NCBI RefSeq assembly: GCF_014207535.1
Contig: NZ_JACHGK010000013.1
Location: 1 to 64,000 of the forward strand
Direction of reading: 5' to 3'
Length of the DNA stretch: 64,000 bases
Source: Bacillus benzoevorans
GTDB taxonomy: Bacteria > Bacillota > Bacilli > Bacillales > Cytobacillaceae
The translations under genes were made by a program, and so were the position numbers. Below, piece by piece: positions 33,532 to 42,168 of this stretch. A model generated the notes under the pieces. The model searched no databases. It was not told where the DNA came from and was given only the letters and a program-made list of their open reading frames with translations. How positions within the stretch are numbered: position 1 is the stretch's first letter; the number at the start of each line of letters is the position of its first letter.

Positions 33532-34440
33532 CTAAAACTGAATTTTAATCCTATCCTCGATGATCCAAGTAGCGAGCTGATGATTCGGAATGGGAGTGTG
33601 GCATGGAAATCCATCTAAACTATAAAGGACCACCCTCGATTGATTTCTTCCACTGTTTTCTATTACCTGCATGAGTCTATTCCTATCAATTTTACTTTCT
33701 TGATACATTACCTGAATTAGTGTCTCATATGATAAGAATCGATATTGTTCAATCAAATCCGAATGATCCTGCAGATCTATTAATTCAAGTAATCTTTCAT
33801 TTCCAATAAAGGTTTTAAAAGCACCATATATCCCTTTAACATCTTCACTAAAAATATAAATAGGACTATAAAACATTCTTATAAAGGCTAAAGCAAATAT
33901 CGTTATAATACGCTCCCCTGCATTCTTTCCGTTGTGAAATATAGCAGTACTAAATTCGTCAATTACAGAAGAAGAATGAATGTTTATTTGCCTAATAGAA
34001 TTATGGATATTTTGATTAATTCTTGTTGCTTCCATAATAATATTTTTAAGTAAAGAAAGGCTTTCATTTTTCCCAACCATCCTTTGTAAAAAAGCAGCAA
34101 TTGTTTCTAGTCCAGCCACATAAATTTCTTTCTCTGAGGAAAGAATTTCAAATAACTCATAATAAGTGTCTTTAAATCTCTGTTCATTTGGAAGATTCCG
34201 GGCCGCTTCTTCTAAAATAATATCTGGAAGCACAATTAATTTTGATTGTTTTAGACCCTTAACCAATAATGGAAAACTAACAAAGTCCCTTTTCATTTTT
34301 GTAAGCATCATATTATCAATAATATAAAGTGAGGATTGGTCATTAAGAATAGTTTGTAAATCATCAACATCAAATTTAATAAATGGTAAGATGGAATTAA
34401 TTTTAGGATCTTCGATAACTCTCATATTTTTTGTCTCCAT
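33532..34440 (-). CDS. PIN-like domain protein, effector of an HTH-ImmA operon
   Basis: 302 residues. The spacing of acidic residues suggests a PIN-type RNase fold: YIIDNMMLTKMKRDF (first Asp), LPDIILEEAARNL (Glu), KNAGERIITIFALAF (Gly-Glu) and YIFSEDVKGIYGA (Ser-Glu-Asp). PIN domains cleave RNA and are common toxins. The C-terminal third is helical and unassigned. The gene overlaps the upstream ImmA/IrrE peptidase gene by 38 bases, so it is the third gene of a coupled operon. An AAAAAATATGAGAG context and an N-terminal Met-Glu start near the overlap make 34440 plausible. The PIN assignment is by motif reading only. Confidence 0.6.
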   Translation of the reverse strand: METKNMRVIEDPKINSILPFIKFDVDDLQTILNDQSSLYIIDNMMLTKMKRDFVSFPLLVKGLKQSKLIVLPDIILEEAARNLPNEQRFKDTYYELFEILSSEKEIYVAGLETIAAFLQRMVGKNESLSLLKNIIMEATRINQNIHNSIRQINIHSSSVIDEFSTAIFHNGKNAGERIITIFALAFIRMFYSPIYIFSEDVKGIYGAFKTFIGNERLLELIDLQDHSDLIEQYRFLSYETLIQVMYQESKIDRNRLMQVIENSGRNQSRVVLYSLDGFPCHTPIPNHQLATWIIEDRIKIQF

Positions 34441-35218
34441 CTGATTTTTTACGCCATTCTAGTACTATTTCATAGAGCTTATTATACCTATCCATAATTG
34501 ATTGATAATCCTCTTCGTTCATATTAGATGATGCTACAGAAGCTAGTCTATCTATATTATCTATCCTAATTTTGTTGCTAGGAGAAAATAACGTACGGTC
34601 AATATAATCAGGAAGATTTCTTTTATAATCATAATCGATAATTTCTTTAGCCTCTACTATTTCAATTAGGTTATTCTGGGCTAGTTTTATTACAATGGCT
34701 TTATAAGGTAATTCAAAAACAGCAATTAAATTAATAACAATATCTACCAAGCTTGTGCCATCGAATTCTTTTTTAAAGAATTTAAATTTCCGTTCTAGAG
34801 CAAAATCATTGATTAAAAACTCACTGGCAAAAAGATTAGGCAGCCGCTCTTTTTCATCAAATATACTATCAATTAGAATAGAGTTTTCTTCTTTCCCCTT
34901 TATCCTGTCTTTATCAAAGAAAAAGTGATAAAATTCATGCGCCCACATAAAATTTTCATATATTTTAGGCTGTGCGGTGTTAATTTGAATATAGAAATTT
35001 TGATGATGATAAAAAACAAGACCACCATATTCTAGGTTGTTAATTGGAAATTCCAAAACATAAGAATTTTCATATAGATGCGTCTTAATAAACTCTAGTG
35101 GCTTTGAAGTAATTAGTGGGTCACTTAATGCCCGTAGAGAATCAATTTTCTCTTTAACAATTGAGTGATATTTTTGATTATATAGAATAATTTGCTCAAT
35201 ATTTTCTTTATTTATCAA
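34403..35218 (-). CDS. ImmA/IrrE-type metallopeptidase
   Basis: 271 residues with the zinc-binding HExxH motif in FMWAHEFYHFFFDKDR, followed by the family region NSILIDSIFDEKERLPNLFA then SEFLI. ImmA/IrrE peptidases cleave partner HTH repressors or antitoxins in response to a signal such as DNA damage. The upstream gene encodes an HTH protein and overlaps it by 4 bases. The downstream gene encodes a PIN-like protein. The most economical reading is a regulated unit in which the peptidase inactivates the HTH repressor; this is inferred from family knowledge and order. Confidence 0.85.
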   Translation of the reverse strand: MINKENIEQIILYNQKYHSIVKEKIDSLRALSDPLITSKPLEFIKTHLYENSYVLEFPINNLEYGGLVFYHHQNFYIQINTAQPKIYENFMWAHEFYHFFFDKDRIKGKEENSILIDSIFDEKERLPNLFASEFLINDFALERKFKFFKKEFDGTSLVDIVINLIAVFELPYKAIVIKLAQNNLIEIVEAKEIIDYDYKRNLPDYIDRTLFSPSNKIRIDNIDRLASVASSNMNEEDYQSIMDRYNKLYEIVLEWRKKSDGDKKYESYRRS

Positions 35219-35622
35219 GATAATTCCCTCTCCAATACTTCATTCACGGGGCTAGATACAGAGTGAAGAACATCAATTAATTCCACAAACTCTCTAAAAA
35301 CTTCCATGCCTTTATTAAACTCCAGATTTTCTTCTCCATGATACGATAGAGCTACATAATCCATGAAATTCTCCGGTCGATTAAGTTCTGCTAAACTTTT
35401 TGGAAGATCAATGTCGGTACGATGAAAATAGAAAGGATCCTTTAGTCGAAACAATTTTAAGATTTTCTCTTCAAATTGATTGATATTTCCTTCACCTTTT
35501 AGAAGTTTATAAAAAGTGGGTTTACTAATACCAATACGTTCAATAATCCAATTATGTTTTATCCCTTTAGTATCAATATATTTTTTTATATTTTCTGCAA
35601 TAATAACTTTTGTCTCGCTCAT
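35215..35622 (-). CDS. Xre/Cro-CI-type HTH regulator
   Basis: 135 residues. The N-terminal helix-turn-helix reads NIKKYIDTKGIKHNWIIERI then GISKPTFYKLLKGEGN, followed by an acidic helical C-terminus (EENLEFNKGMEVFREFVELI). The start has AGATGGAGGTG. It is the first gene of the operon, overlapping immA by 4 bases. It probably represses its own promoter, where two GTATAC sites flank a TATAAT box. Confidence 0.85.
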   Translation of the reverse strand: MSETKVIIAENIKKYIDTKGIKHNWIIERIGISKPTFYKLLKGEGNINQFEEKILKLFRLKDPFYFHRTDIDLPKSLAELNRPENFMDYVALSYHGEENLEFNKGMEVFREFVELIDVLHSVSSPVNEVLERELS

Positions 35623-35655
35623 TTTTACACCTCCATCTTAAAGGGTATTCTTTTT

Positions 35656-35703
35656 GTATACCTATCCATCTTTATTATATGCAATAACGGTCAAAAAGTA
35701 TAC
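35656..35703 (-). promoter_or_regulatory. Promoter/operator region of the HTH-ImmA-PIN operon
   Basis: On the minus strand TATAAT (complement of 35674-35679) is flanked by two GTATAC palindromes (35656-35661 and 35698-35703), each with an adjoining A/T run. Paired sites around a -10 box are typical of autoregulation by an Xre-type repressor. Confidence 0.45.
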
Positions 35704-35740
35704 TCATTTCAATTTAAAGTATTAAAATTAGATACTAAAA

Positions 35741-35805
35741 GATCGGGTGCTAGGCACCATCAAGAAACAGGGGGACGGTTCGTGTTTCCCTAATTAATTC
35801 CAATT
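35741..35805 (+). repeat. Family A variant joined to a family C repeat
   Basis: GATCGGGTGCTAGGCACCAT (a T replaces C) followed directly by GAAACAGGGGGACGGTTCGT and TTCCCTAATTAATTCC. This is a direct fusion of two repeat families. Confidence 0.75.
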
Positions 35806-35892
35806 GGAGGGGGAACTTGTCCCTCCTCTGTCCCATTTATGCCTTTTCCTCTAAGCTTTAAAAGTGTATGGAAGCTAAATCATGATTCAAAG

Positions 35893-35961
35893 AGGGTCAA
35901 GGGGACAGGTACCGTGAACCGCCAAATAGTTCCAAATAGGGACGAGGGACCTGTCCCTCTG
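35893..35961. repeat. Family D hairpin (GGGACAGGTACCGTG / GGGACCTGTCCC)
   Basis: GGGGACAGGTACCGTGAACC, then CGCCAAATAGTTCC and GGGACCTGTCCCTCTGACC. A near-identical copy is at 39081. The copies bracket the 971-aa helicase gene on both sides. Confidence 0.75.
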
Positions 35962-35983
35962 ACCCGAACAGAAGAGACCTGTT

Positions 35984-38899
35984 TCATCGGTACGTAAGAA
36001 CGGCTCCTTTGTTTTCGATGCTTCCCTGCTTCAAAGACTTTTTTAGCAGACCGCTTGGCTTTGATTCACTGTCTGATAAACTATTGATATCACCAAAGAT
36101 GAGAAATCCGTCTTTTGCTCTTGAGACGGCGACATTTAAGAGACTTTTTCTCATGTCTAAAAAGAAACATCCGTCCTGTTTTCCATAAACAGTGGACATG
36201 ATAATGAGCTTTCTCTCTCCTCCTTGGAAGGTATGAACGGTCCCAACATCAATCAATGGCTTTAACTGCGGATGCAGCGCCCGTTTGATTTCAGCCACTT
36301 GCGCCTTAAAAGGAGTAATAATACCAACTAAGCTCCTCGGAACATCCTTCGGGTATGCGTCGCAGATTTCTTGAAAATGTTCATGGATCCATGCTGCGAT
36401 CGCGGCCGCTTCCTCTTTGTTAAACCTGCTTCCGGCTCTTTTGCTTGAGCGGTCTGAATCCACTTGAATATGACTAAGAGGACTTGTTAGTATGCGTGCC
36501 AAAGGATATTCAGGATCATTGGCTGCTTTCCCGCGCATCGGCTCTAGATTTCCTTGATAAACTAATTGATTACAATATTCAATGATTTCATCGTAGCAAC
36601 GGCGGTGCTCACTTAAAAACAAACCGCGATCCTCGTACTTTTGATACTTGCTGCATTTACATGCTGCTTTCATGACACTTGAATCCGAAGTATTGAGCCC
36701 CAGCTCCTTCAAAAGTGGAAACTGCTCTTTCGCAGGAATCACCTGATTAGATAGTGCCAGTGACAAGTCCAAGGATTGATGGATGTTCCATACTGGCTCA
36801 ATTTGGTCCACATCCCCGACAACAACTGCCTTTTTCGCCAGCGCAAACGAGCATGCAGCAATTTCAGGTGTGACTTGTCCAGCTTCGTCGACAATGAGTA
36901 AATCGATATAATTGTAAAGATATTTCTCTTTGCCATTCCCGTAGACTAACAACAGCTTTGATAACTGAAAAAATGTCATGACAAAGCACGGCGTCAGCAT
37001 CGGCAGATTAGCAAAGAATATTTTCTGGACATTTTCAAGATTCGTACCCTGCTGTTTTTCAGAAAGCCGCTCCGCTGTCAGCCATCTGCATTCATAGTAA
37101 TGAACAGCAAGCCAAAATGCCGCATATTTCATCGTGGTATCAGAGAATTCATTGACTTCCTCTAAAGTGGTAAAGGAAGGATGCTTTTCAATAATCTCCA
37201 GTCTGATTAATTCTTCCATCACTTCTTCAAAAATTTCTTTCAATTGTGTCACATGAATGTACATGTTACGAATGTGATTCATTTCTTTTCTGACCGCATT
37301 TATTTTCTCACGGTAGATATCCTTAACCTCAGCGGCATTCATCGCTTCGTGGATAAAGTCTTCATCCGGTTGAATAAAGCTGCGAATATATTTGGCCGCC
37401 TTTCTTTTTACAAATGGCAGAAAGAGAAACCAACAGTAGAAAAGCGGCATAGAAGCAAAGTGTTCATCCCATTCATTTCTTCTTTTTTTCATAGCACAGA
37501 CCCTTTTTTCTAGCTTTTCCTTTTTCAATATAAGCCGTTGTAAACAAGTCTCCATATCTTCATCTTCAGAACGGATTCCTTCATAACTATGAAATACCTC
37601 TAAGAGTCTTTTCCGTAAATCATTTACTTTTACTAACCGATGCCAAATCGTATTTTCACATTGTTTCACATCTCGAAAATTCATCTGAAAATACTGATTG
37701 CATTCCTTCAGCATTTTTTGTATGGAGGCTTCAATATTTTCTTTGCTTTCTGCTTCTGCAAAAAAATTCTTCTTATCCCGAAAATTTGTAAAGTGAAATC
37801 CTTTTTGCTTCGCTTCCTTTTCTTTCTGTTGAGATGGGAAATACACCGCAAAACTATGTACCCCTTCTACCCATCGATGTTCTAAATGACTGTTGTTCCA
37901 TTTTGTTTCAATTTTTCCAAAGGATTCAATAATATTCGTAACGGCCTGATTATTCGTCGAGGAAGCAACGATTAATGGGGCTGTTTCTTTTTTCAAAGCT
38001 CGTTCAGTAAAAAGATTAGCGACAAGCGATTGCAGTAAGGTCGTTTTCCCTGTGCCCGGCGGACCATTGACGGCTAATATCTCTCCCTCTTCCATATGAT
38101 TAAAATGATTGACGCACTCTCGTTGCGAAGGGGATAAGGGATATTCTCCACCCATTTGCGCAGCGTGTTTATTCATTTCTTCATATGTATTTTTGATAAG
38201 AGGCTGAAGCGGGGTAAATTCTCGTTTCATAAAAGTTTGATAGAGCTTTAGTTCGTTCAGATTGGGATAGGCTTGAAGATCATCGTATAGCTTCAAGATA
38301 CTGGCTGTTGTCCTGATGGTATCATCCTTAAATAGATAGACATGGTTCTCCAGTTCAATCCCTTTAACGGTACGTGCCTCTAACGCTGTGCTTGTTACTT
38401 GTTCATACATCTCTTTTGCAAAAGAAATGTAGCGTACCCAGTCCAGTTTCTCTTTAAGACGATACATGTTCTCGCTGACGAATTCATCAAAATCCGTTAA
38501 ATTTCCGATTGCCAGTTCAGGATCGATAATGGGAAAAAGGTGCTCTCTTGGAATCCAAGGCAATTTCCCATCAGAAGGGGCAAGCATTCCGTTCGGATAT
38601 AAAACAGCCGGAATATAAAAAATACCGCTCATTTCTTCTATTTTGTTGTGCACTCTTTGCTGCCCGTCGTAAATCGTTTTGATCGTCTTTGCCACGATCA
38701 TCACATTGAGCGGCTCGGCTAATAATTTCTCATTCTTGCTATCTAATAACCTTTTAAAATCATCCTCGCCTAACTCCATTTTTCCTTGTAAAACATCTTC
38801 CAAATGGGTGGTGATAAAATCCTTATTTCGAAAATCAATCTTCAGTTCTGCCGCCACACTGTCCCTGAAATATTTCGTCATCTTTTGAATGTCGTCCAT
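35984..38899 (-). CDS. Large SF1 (UPF1/DNA2-like) helicase
   Basis: 971 residues with all superfamily 1 motifs in order: Walker A GPPGTGKTTLLQS (motif I), LLIVDEAGQVTPE (II), GDVDQIEPVW (III), LSEHRRCYDEII (IV), VGIITPFKAQVAEIK, GTVHTFQGGERKLIIMS (V) and LNVAVSRAKDGFLIFGD (VI). The ~270-residue N-terminus and a long insertion between motifs I and II (about 330-620, partly coiled coil) have no named domain. Such AAA_11/AAA_12 helicases act on RNA or DNA and are common in defence islands. The start at 38899 follows GGGGGGAGAGC. The gene is monocistronic and bracketed by family D repeats, suggesting a cassette. Confidence 0.88.
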   Translation of the reverse strand: MDDIQKMTKYFRDSVAAELKIDFRNKDFITTHLEDVLQGKMELGEDDFKRLLDSKNEKLLAEPLNVMIVAKTIKTIYDGQQRVHNKIEEMSGIFYIPAVLYPNGMLAPSDGKLPWIPREHLFPIIDPELAIGNLTDFDEFVSENMYRLKEKLDWVRYISFAKEMYEQVTSTALEARTVKGIELENHVYLFKDDTIRTTASILKLYDDLQAYPNLNELKLYQTFMKREFTPLQPLIKNTYEEMNKHAAQMGGEYPLSPSQRECVNHFNHMEEGEILAVNGPPGTGKTTLLQSLVANLFTERALKKETAPLIVASSTNNQAVTNIIESFGKIETKWNNSHLEHRWVEGVHSFAVYFPSQQKEKEAKQKGFHFTNFRDKKNFFAEAESKENIEASIQKMLKECNQYFQMNFRDVKQCENTIWHRLVKVNDLRKRLLEVFHSYEGIRSEDEDMETCLQRLILKKEKLEKRVCAMKKRRNEWDEHFASMPLFYCWFLFLPFVKRKAAKYIRSFIQPDEDFIHEAMNAAEVKDIYREKINAVRKEMNHIRNMYIHVTQLKEIFEEVMEELIRLEIIEKHPSFTTLEEVNEFSDTTMKYAAFWLAVHYYECRWLTAERLSEKQQGTNLENVQKIFFANLPMLTPCFVMTFFQLSKLLLVYGNGKEKYLYNYIDLLIVDEAGQVTPEIAACSFALAKKAVVVGDVDQIEPVWNIHQSLDLSLALSNQVIPAKEQFPLLKELGLNTSDSSVMKAACKCSKYQKYEDRGLFLSEHRRCYDEIIEYCNQLVYQGNLEPMRGKAANDPEYPLARILTSPLSHIQVDSDRSSKRAGSRFNKEEAAAIAAWIHEHFQEICDAYPKDVPRSLVGIITPFKAQVAEIKRALHPQLKPLIDVGTVHTFQGGERKLIIMSTVYGKQDGCFFLDMRKSLLNVAVSRAKDGFLIFGDINSLSDSESKPSGLLKKSLKQGSIENKGAVLTYR

Positions 38900-39080
38900 G
38901 CTCTCCCCCCGTTTCCATCAATCGGTATTACTATTTATATTGGTAAATAATAGAATTATTATCTAAATTATAGCAGGAAATTCCTGAACTCATCACAGGA
39001 CAAAGGAATAGATTCCTTGTCATATCATGGGGAGAAGAGACTAATTGCAACGCAGGAGAATTAATTCGGAATTATTGTGG

Positions 39081-39158
39081 GGTCGGGGGACAGGGGGACA
39101 GGTACCGTGACCCGCCAAATAGTTCCAAATAGGGACGAGGGACCTGTCCCTCTGATCC
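39081..39158. repeat. Family D hairpin, second copy
   Basis: GGGGGACAGGTACCGTGACC...GGGACCTGTCCCTCTGATCC, matching 35893-35961. The rest of 38900-39354 holds a further duplicated motif (TCCATTGAAAGTTGGTC at 39192 and TCCATTGAAAGCCGGTC at 39272) and no gene. Confidence 0.75.
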
Positions 39159-39220
39159 TGCCATCCAGCCCTTTCGAACGGTCCTCCATGTCCATTGAAA
39201 GTTGGTCTCCCAAAAAAATG

Positions 39221-39238
39221 GATCGTGCCTGGCACCAT
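39221..39238 (-). repeat. Family A variant (short palindrome)
   Basis: GATCGTGCCTGGCACCAT retains the palindromic part of the A-core. Confidence 0.55.
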
Positions 39239-39354
39239 ATCTCTCTTTGACCGTAGGGTTCTCCTTGTCCATTGAAAGCCGGTCCCCTCAAAAATTTGAT
39301 ATACCTTACGTTTAAGGATATATTTGGATTAAAATGTAAAGGGGGTTATATGAT

Positions 39355-39705
39355 ATGAAAAATATGGAAGAGAATAAGGGGTTGCCGCCAAAGACTTGTA
39401 CGATTGATCGGCTCGTTACTGTGGATGAAGATGTTCAAAAGGTTCTTGAAGGCAAAAAAACGGCAACTAGACGTAATGGAAGATATGCTGATGTAGGAGA
39501 GATCATGGAATTAGAGGGTAGAAAGTTTGTTGTGGAAAAGGTTTATTCGCAATCACTTGGGGAATTAACGGATGAACACGCGCGCCAAGAAGGATTTGAT
39601 TCAGTAGAAGAATACAAACAATCGATTCTGTCCTTTCATCCCGGAATGCCATGGTTGCCGCAAATGAGAGTATGGGTGCATGAATTTAGCCCAATTAAAG
39701 AGTAA
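39355..39705 (+). CDS. ASCH-domain protein
   Basis: 116 residues with a central ASCH domain: VQKVLEGKKTATRRNGRYAD, VGEIMELEGRKFVVEKVYSQ, LTDEHARQEGFDSVEEYKQS and VWVHEFSPI. ASCH (PUA-like) domains bind nucleic acid or modified nucleosides; related proteins include EVE/ASCH base-recognition modules and amidohydrolases. The start has AAAGGGGGTTATATG. It lies 12 bases upstream of a membrane protein gene. Confidence 0.85.
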   Translation: MKNMEENKGLPPKTCTIDRLVTVDEDVQKVLEGKKTATRRNGRYADVGEIMELEGRKFVVEKVYSQSLGELTDEHARQEGFDSVEEYKQSILSFHPGMPWLPQMRVWVHEFSPIKE

Positions 39706-39717
39706 TTCACTAGAGAC

Positions 39718-40158
39718 GTGGAATTGTTCTATCGCATCTTAATTTTTCTCCATGTTCTTGGGGCAATAGGAACAATTGGTCCATTTTTTATCCTCTTGCC
39801 GATTGTGAAAAAATTGCGGACATCAAGGGATGTAGAAATAACCGCCTATCTCAGCACATTTTGGTTTGTTATCAGATTAACAAAGCACTCCGGGCATCTC
39901 TTAGTTATTTCAGGTGTTTTACTCACCGTATTAGGTCCATGGACTTGGAGAACCCCTTGGATCATGATGACACTCGTCATTTTGTTTGCTTCCTTGTTCT
40001 TCCTTGCACGAGCCTTCTCGCCCAAATTGCGGAAATTTCCTGAAAAGGATGCAAACAAGGAAGAATTGGCCGATAAACTTAGGCGTTCTCTTTGGATGTA
40101 TATCATCATTTTGTTAGCTATGCTTTGGTTTATGGTTGTTAAACCTACTTTGTGGTAG
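39718..40158 (+). CDS. DUF2269-like integral membrane protein
   Basis: 146 residues from GTG 39718, with four membrane segments: FYRILIFLHVLGAIGTIGPF, HLLVISGVLLTVLG, WIMMTLVILFASLFFLARAF and WMYIIILLAMLWFMVV. An N-terminal HVLGAIG with later His/Trp residues fits DUF2269-type proteins. No function is known. The ribosome binding site is weak, so translation may depend on the upstream ASCH gene. Confidence 0.65.
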   Translation: MELFYRILIFLHVLGAIGTIGPFFILLPIVKKLRTSRDVEITAYLSTFWFVIRLTKHSGHLLVISGVLLTVLGPWTWRTPWIMMTLVILFASLFFLARAFSPKLRKFPEKDANKEELADKLRRSLWMYIIILLAMLWFMVVKPTLW

Positions 40159-40161
40159 ATT

Positions 40162-40211
40162 GATCTAGGTGCCTGGTCACTTCCTGTAATTTATCAAACA
40201 AATGTTCTAGA
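40162..40211 (+). repeat. Family B repeat (degenerate palindrome)
   Basis: GATCTAGGTGCCTGGTCACT then TCCTGTAATTTATC and AAACAAATGTTCTAGATTAC. The 11 bases ending in GTTCT match the LexA-like half only. Confidence 0.65.
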
Positions 40212-40254
40212 TTACGGAATAAGTTTGTGTTTTCATTAATATCAATCAGTTCAT

Positions 40255-40311
40255 AACCTATAATGGTCTGTCCATCTGAAAAACTGGATTGACCATTATA
40301 GGTTAATTTTT
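40255..40311 (+). terminator. Long hairpin following a family B repeat, second copy
   Basis: AACCTATAATGGTC pairs with GACCATTATAGGTT around 22 bases, then AATTTTT. Nearly identical to 18134-18190. Confidence 0.7.
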
Positions 40312-40314
40312 GAT

Positions 40315-40379
40315 GAAACAGGGGGACGGTTCTCGCGTTCCCCTAATATATTCCAGTTGATAGTTTGAGAGCGATAAGT
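40315..40379 (+). repeat. Family C repeat with ydcF-derived extension
   Basis: GAAACAGGGGGACGGTTCTC and GCGTTCCCCTAATATATTCC, then AGTTGATAGTTTGAGAGCGA running directly into a ydcF fragment. Confidence 0.75.
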
Positions 40380-40580
40380 GGGGAACATGTAAGAATAAAA
40401 AAGGCAGCTGAATTATATCATGCTGGGTATGCAGATAAAGTATTATTAACAACTGCATTAGCTCCTGGAATCGCGGTCAAAGATGCTGAATCCTACGGTA
40501 TTTCACGTGACGCACTTTTAACGGAAAACAAAGCAAACAGTATTTATGAATGCTCTATATTCAAAAGATATAAACATTAG
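40365..40580 (+). pseudogene. DUF218 (YdcF-like) internal fragment
   Basis: 71 open codons (VRIKKAAELYHAGYADKVLL, AVKDAESYGISRDALLTENK, ANSIYECSIFKRYKH) represent the middle of a YdcF protein, lacking the N-terminal membrane segment and the HMRR C-terminal motif. This part is the piece missing from the pseudogene at 1659. Confidence 0.75.
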
Positions 40581-40620
40581 GATGGTTCTTTAAGAGGGCA
40601 ATCGAGTTTTGCGCGAAAAA

Positions 40621-40654
40621 AAGCACGATGAGCGGTTATTGCACTCGTGCTTTT
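40621..40654 (+). terminator. Terminator after the ydcF fragment
   Basis: AGCACGA pairs with TCGTGCT, followed by TTTTT and preceded by an A-run. Confidence 0.7.
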
Positions 40655-40833
40655 TGTATTTTCATGAAATATCTTTACTCAAAATTTTGATTGCCTTAGA
40701 AGAATGAAGTCGCGGTGTTTCACAATTGCTGAAAGAATACCTTCTTTCAGCAATATTTGTACTCTAAATTATCTAAATTGGGTATAATTAGTAGTATATT
40801 ATAATGGGAAATTAAGGAGAGGAGGGCTAATAG

Positions 40834-42168
40834 ATGATTATTTCTTCCTTATATATTGAGAATTTTAAGTTATTTAAAGAAAAAAGGCTAAATTTTAATG
40901 ACAGATTTACATTAATAATTGGAAATAATGGAACGGGTAAAACGAGTATTCTAGAAGCTCTGACAGTAGGTTTGGGCGGTTTTTTAGCAGGTCTTGATGG
41001 AGTACAAACCAGAAACATATTATATGATGAAATTAGAAAAGAGTGGGATAAACCAGGAGATGCAACGATAACAAAAGAACCCCAAATTCCAGTAATAATT
41101 GAATGTGAAGGCTCAATTGCAAACCAACATCTTACCTGGAGAAGAACGAAAAATTCAATAGAAGGTAAGACCACAAGGTCAAATGCCAGAGAGTTGATCC
41201 ATATTGCGAAAAATATGCAACAAGCCATTGTGAAGGACAAAGATCATTCCGTTATCTTGCCTGTTATATCTTATCAAAGTGCGGGAAGACTTTTTTCACA
41301 GAAGAAAAACAAATGGGTTGATCCTTTTAAACGCGAAGATATGTCACGGTTTATTGGTTATACTGATTGTCTAGAATCGGAATCAAATATAAAATTATTT
41401 GTAAATTGGCTGAGAAGAATGACAACGATCCAACTTCAAAAGAGAAAAAAAATAGGCGAATTAGATGCTGTTCTAAGTGCTGTGGAAGAGTTTATGAAAG
41501 GTTTAGTAGAAGAAAATGAAGAGGTTAGCATCGAGTATGATTTTGAAGAAGAGGAAGTAATGATTGAACTTGGAAAACAGAGAATACCATTAAGAATGAT
41601 GAGTTCTGGATATAGAAGTGTAATTGGTATGGTAGCGGATATATCCTATCGCATGGCTATTCTAAACCCTCAGTTAAAAGAAGATGCTATTAAGGAAACT
41701 CCTGGAGTTATCATAATAGATGAGTTGGATCTTCATTTGCATCCGAAATGGCAATGGAAGATTGTAAAAGATTTAAAAAGAACATTCCCTAAAGTCCAGT
41801 TTATTGCCACTACACATGCGCCGATTATTATTTCATCATGTAGTGACGTTGAAATCATTAATCTTCATGACGAAAAGGACTATATTAAAAGCACAAAAGA
41901 AAATAATCCATATGGGTGGCAAATTGAAGATACTTTAACTGATATTATGAATACTTACTCTAGAAGTCCTGAAATACAAAAGGAAATAAATGAATTAGAA
42001 GAATTATATAGTCGAAAAATTCTAGGGGAGCTAACTAAAGAGCAATTGGAAGAACTAAAAAATAAAAGAAAAAAATTATTAATCCTTTTACCTGAAGGAG
42101 ATCCAGCTATTACATTAGCCAAGATTGATGCAATTGGAAAACTGGCAATGGAGCAAGTTGATGATTAA
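40834..42168 (+). CDS. ptuA: Septu defence ATPase PtuA
   Basis: 444 residues of the OLD/RecF-like AAA-ABC ATPase class. Walker A is GNNGTGKT (residues 30-37). A coiled-coil-rich middle follows, then MMSSGYRSVIGM (signature-like), Walker B GVIIIDELDLHLHP (about 291-304) and the His-switch TTHAPIIISS (about 326). Together with the HNH nuclease gene that overlaps its stop codon, this matches the two-gene Septu anti-phage system, in which PtuA oligomers control the PtuB nuclease. The start ATG has AAGGAGAGGAGGG. A TATAAT box lies about 50 bases upstream. The C-terminal region 395-425 is a helical hairpin rich in Glu and Lys. Confidence 0.88.
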   Translation: MIISSLYIENFKLFKEKRLNFNDRFTLIIGNNGTGKTSILEALTVGLGGFLAGLDGVQTRNILYDEIRKEWDKPGDATITKEPQIPVIIECEGSIANQHLTWRRTKNSIEGKTTRSNARELIHIAKNMQQAIVKDKDHSVILPVISYQSAGRLFSQKKNKWVDPFKREDMSRFIGYTDCLESESNIKLFVNWLRRMTTIQLQKRKKIGELDAVLSAVEEFMKGLVEENEEVSIEYDFEEEEVMIELGKQRIPLRMMSSGYRSVIGMVADISYRMAILNPQLKEDAIKETPGVIIIDELDLHLHPKWQWKIVKDLKRTFPKVQFIATTHAPIIISSCSDVEIINLHDEKDYIKSTKENNPYGWQIEDTLTDIMNTYSRSPEIQKEINELEELYSRKILGELTKEQLEELKNKRKKLLILLPEGDPAITLAKIDAIGKLAMEQVDD

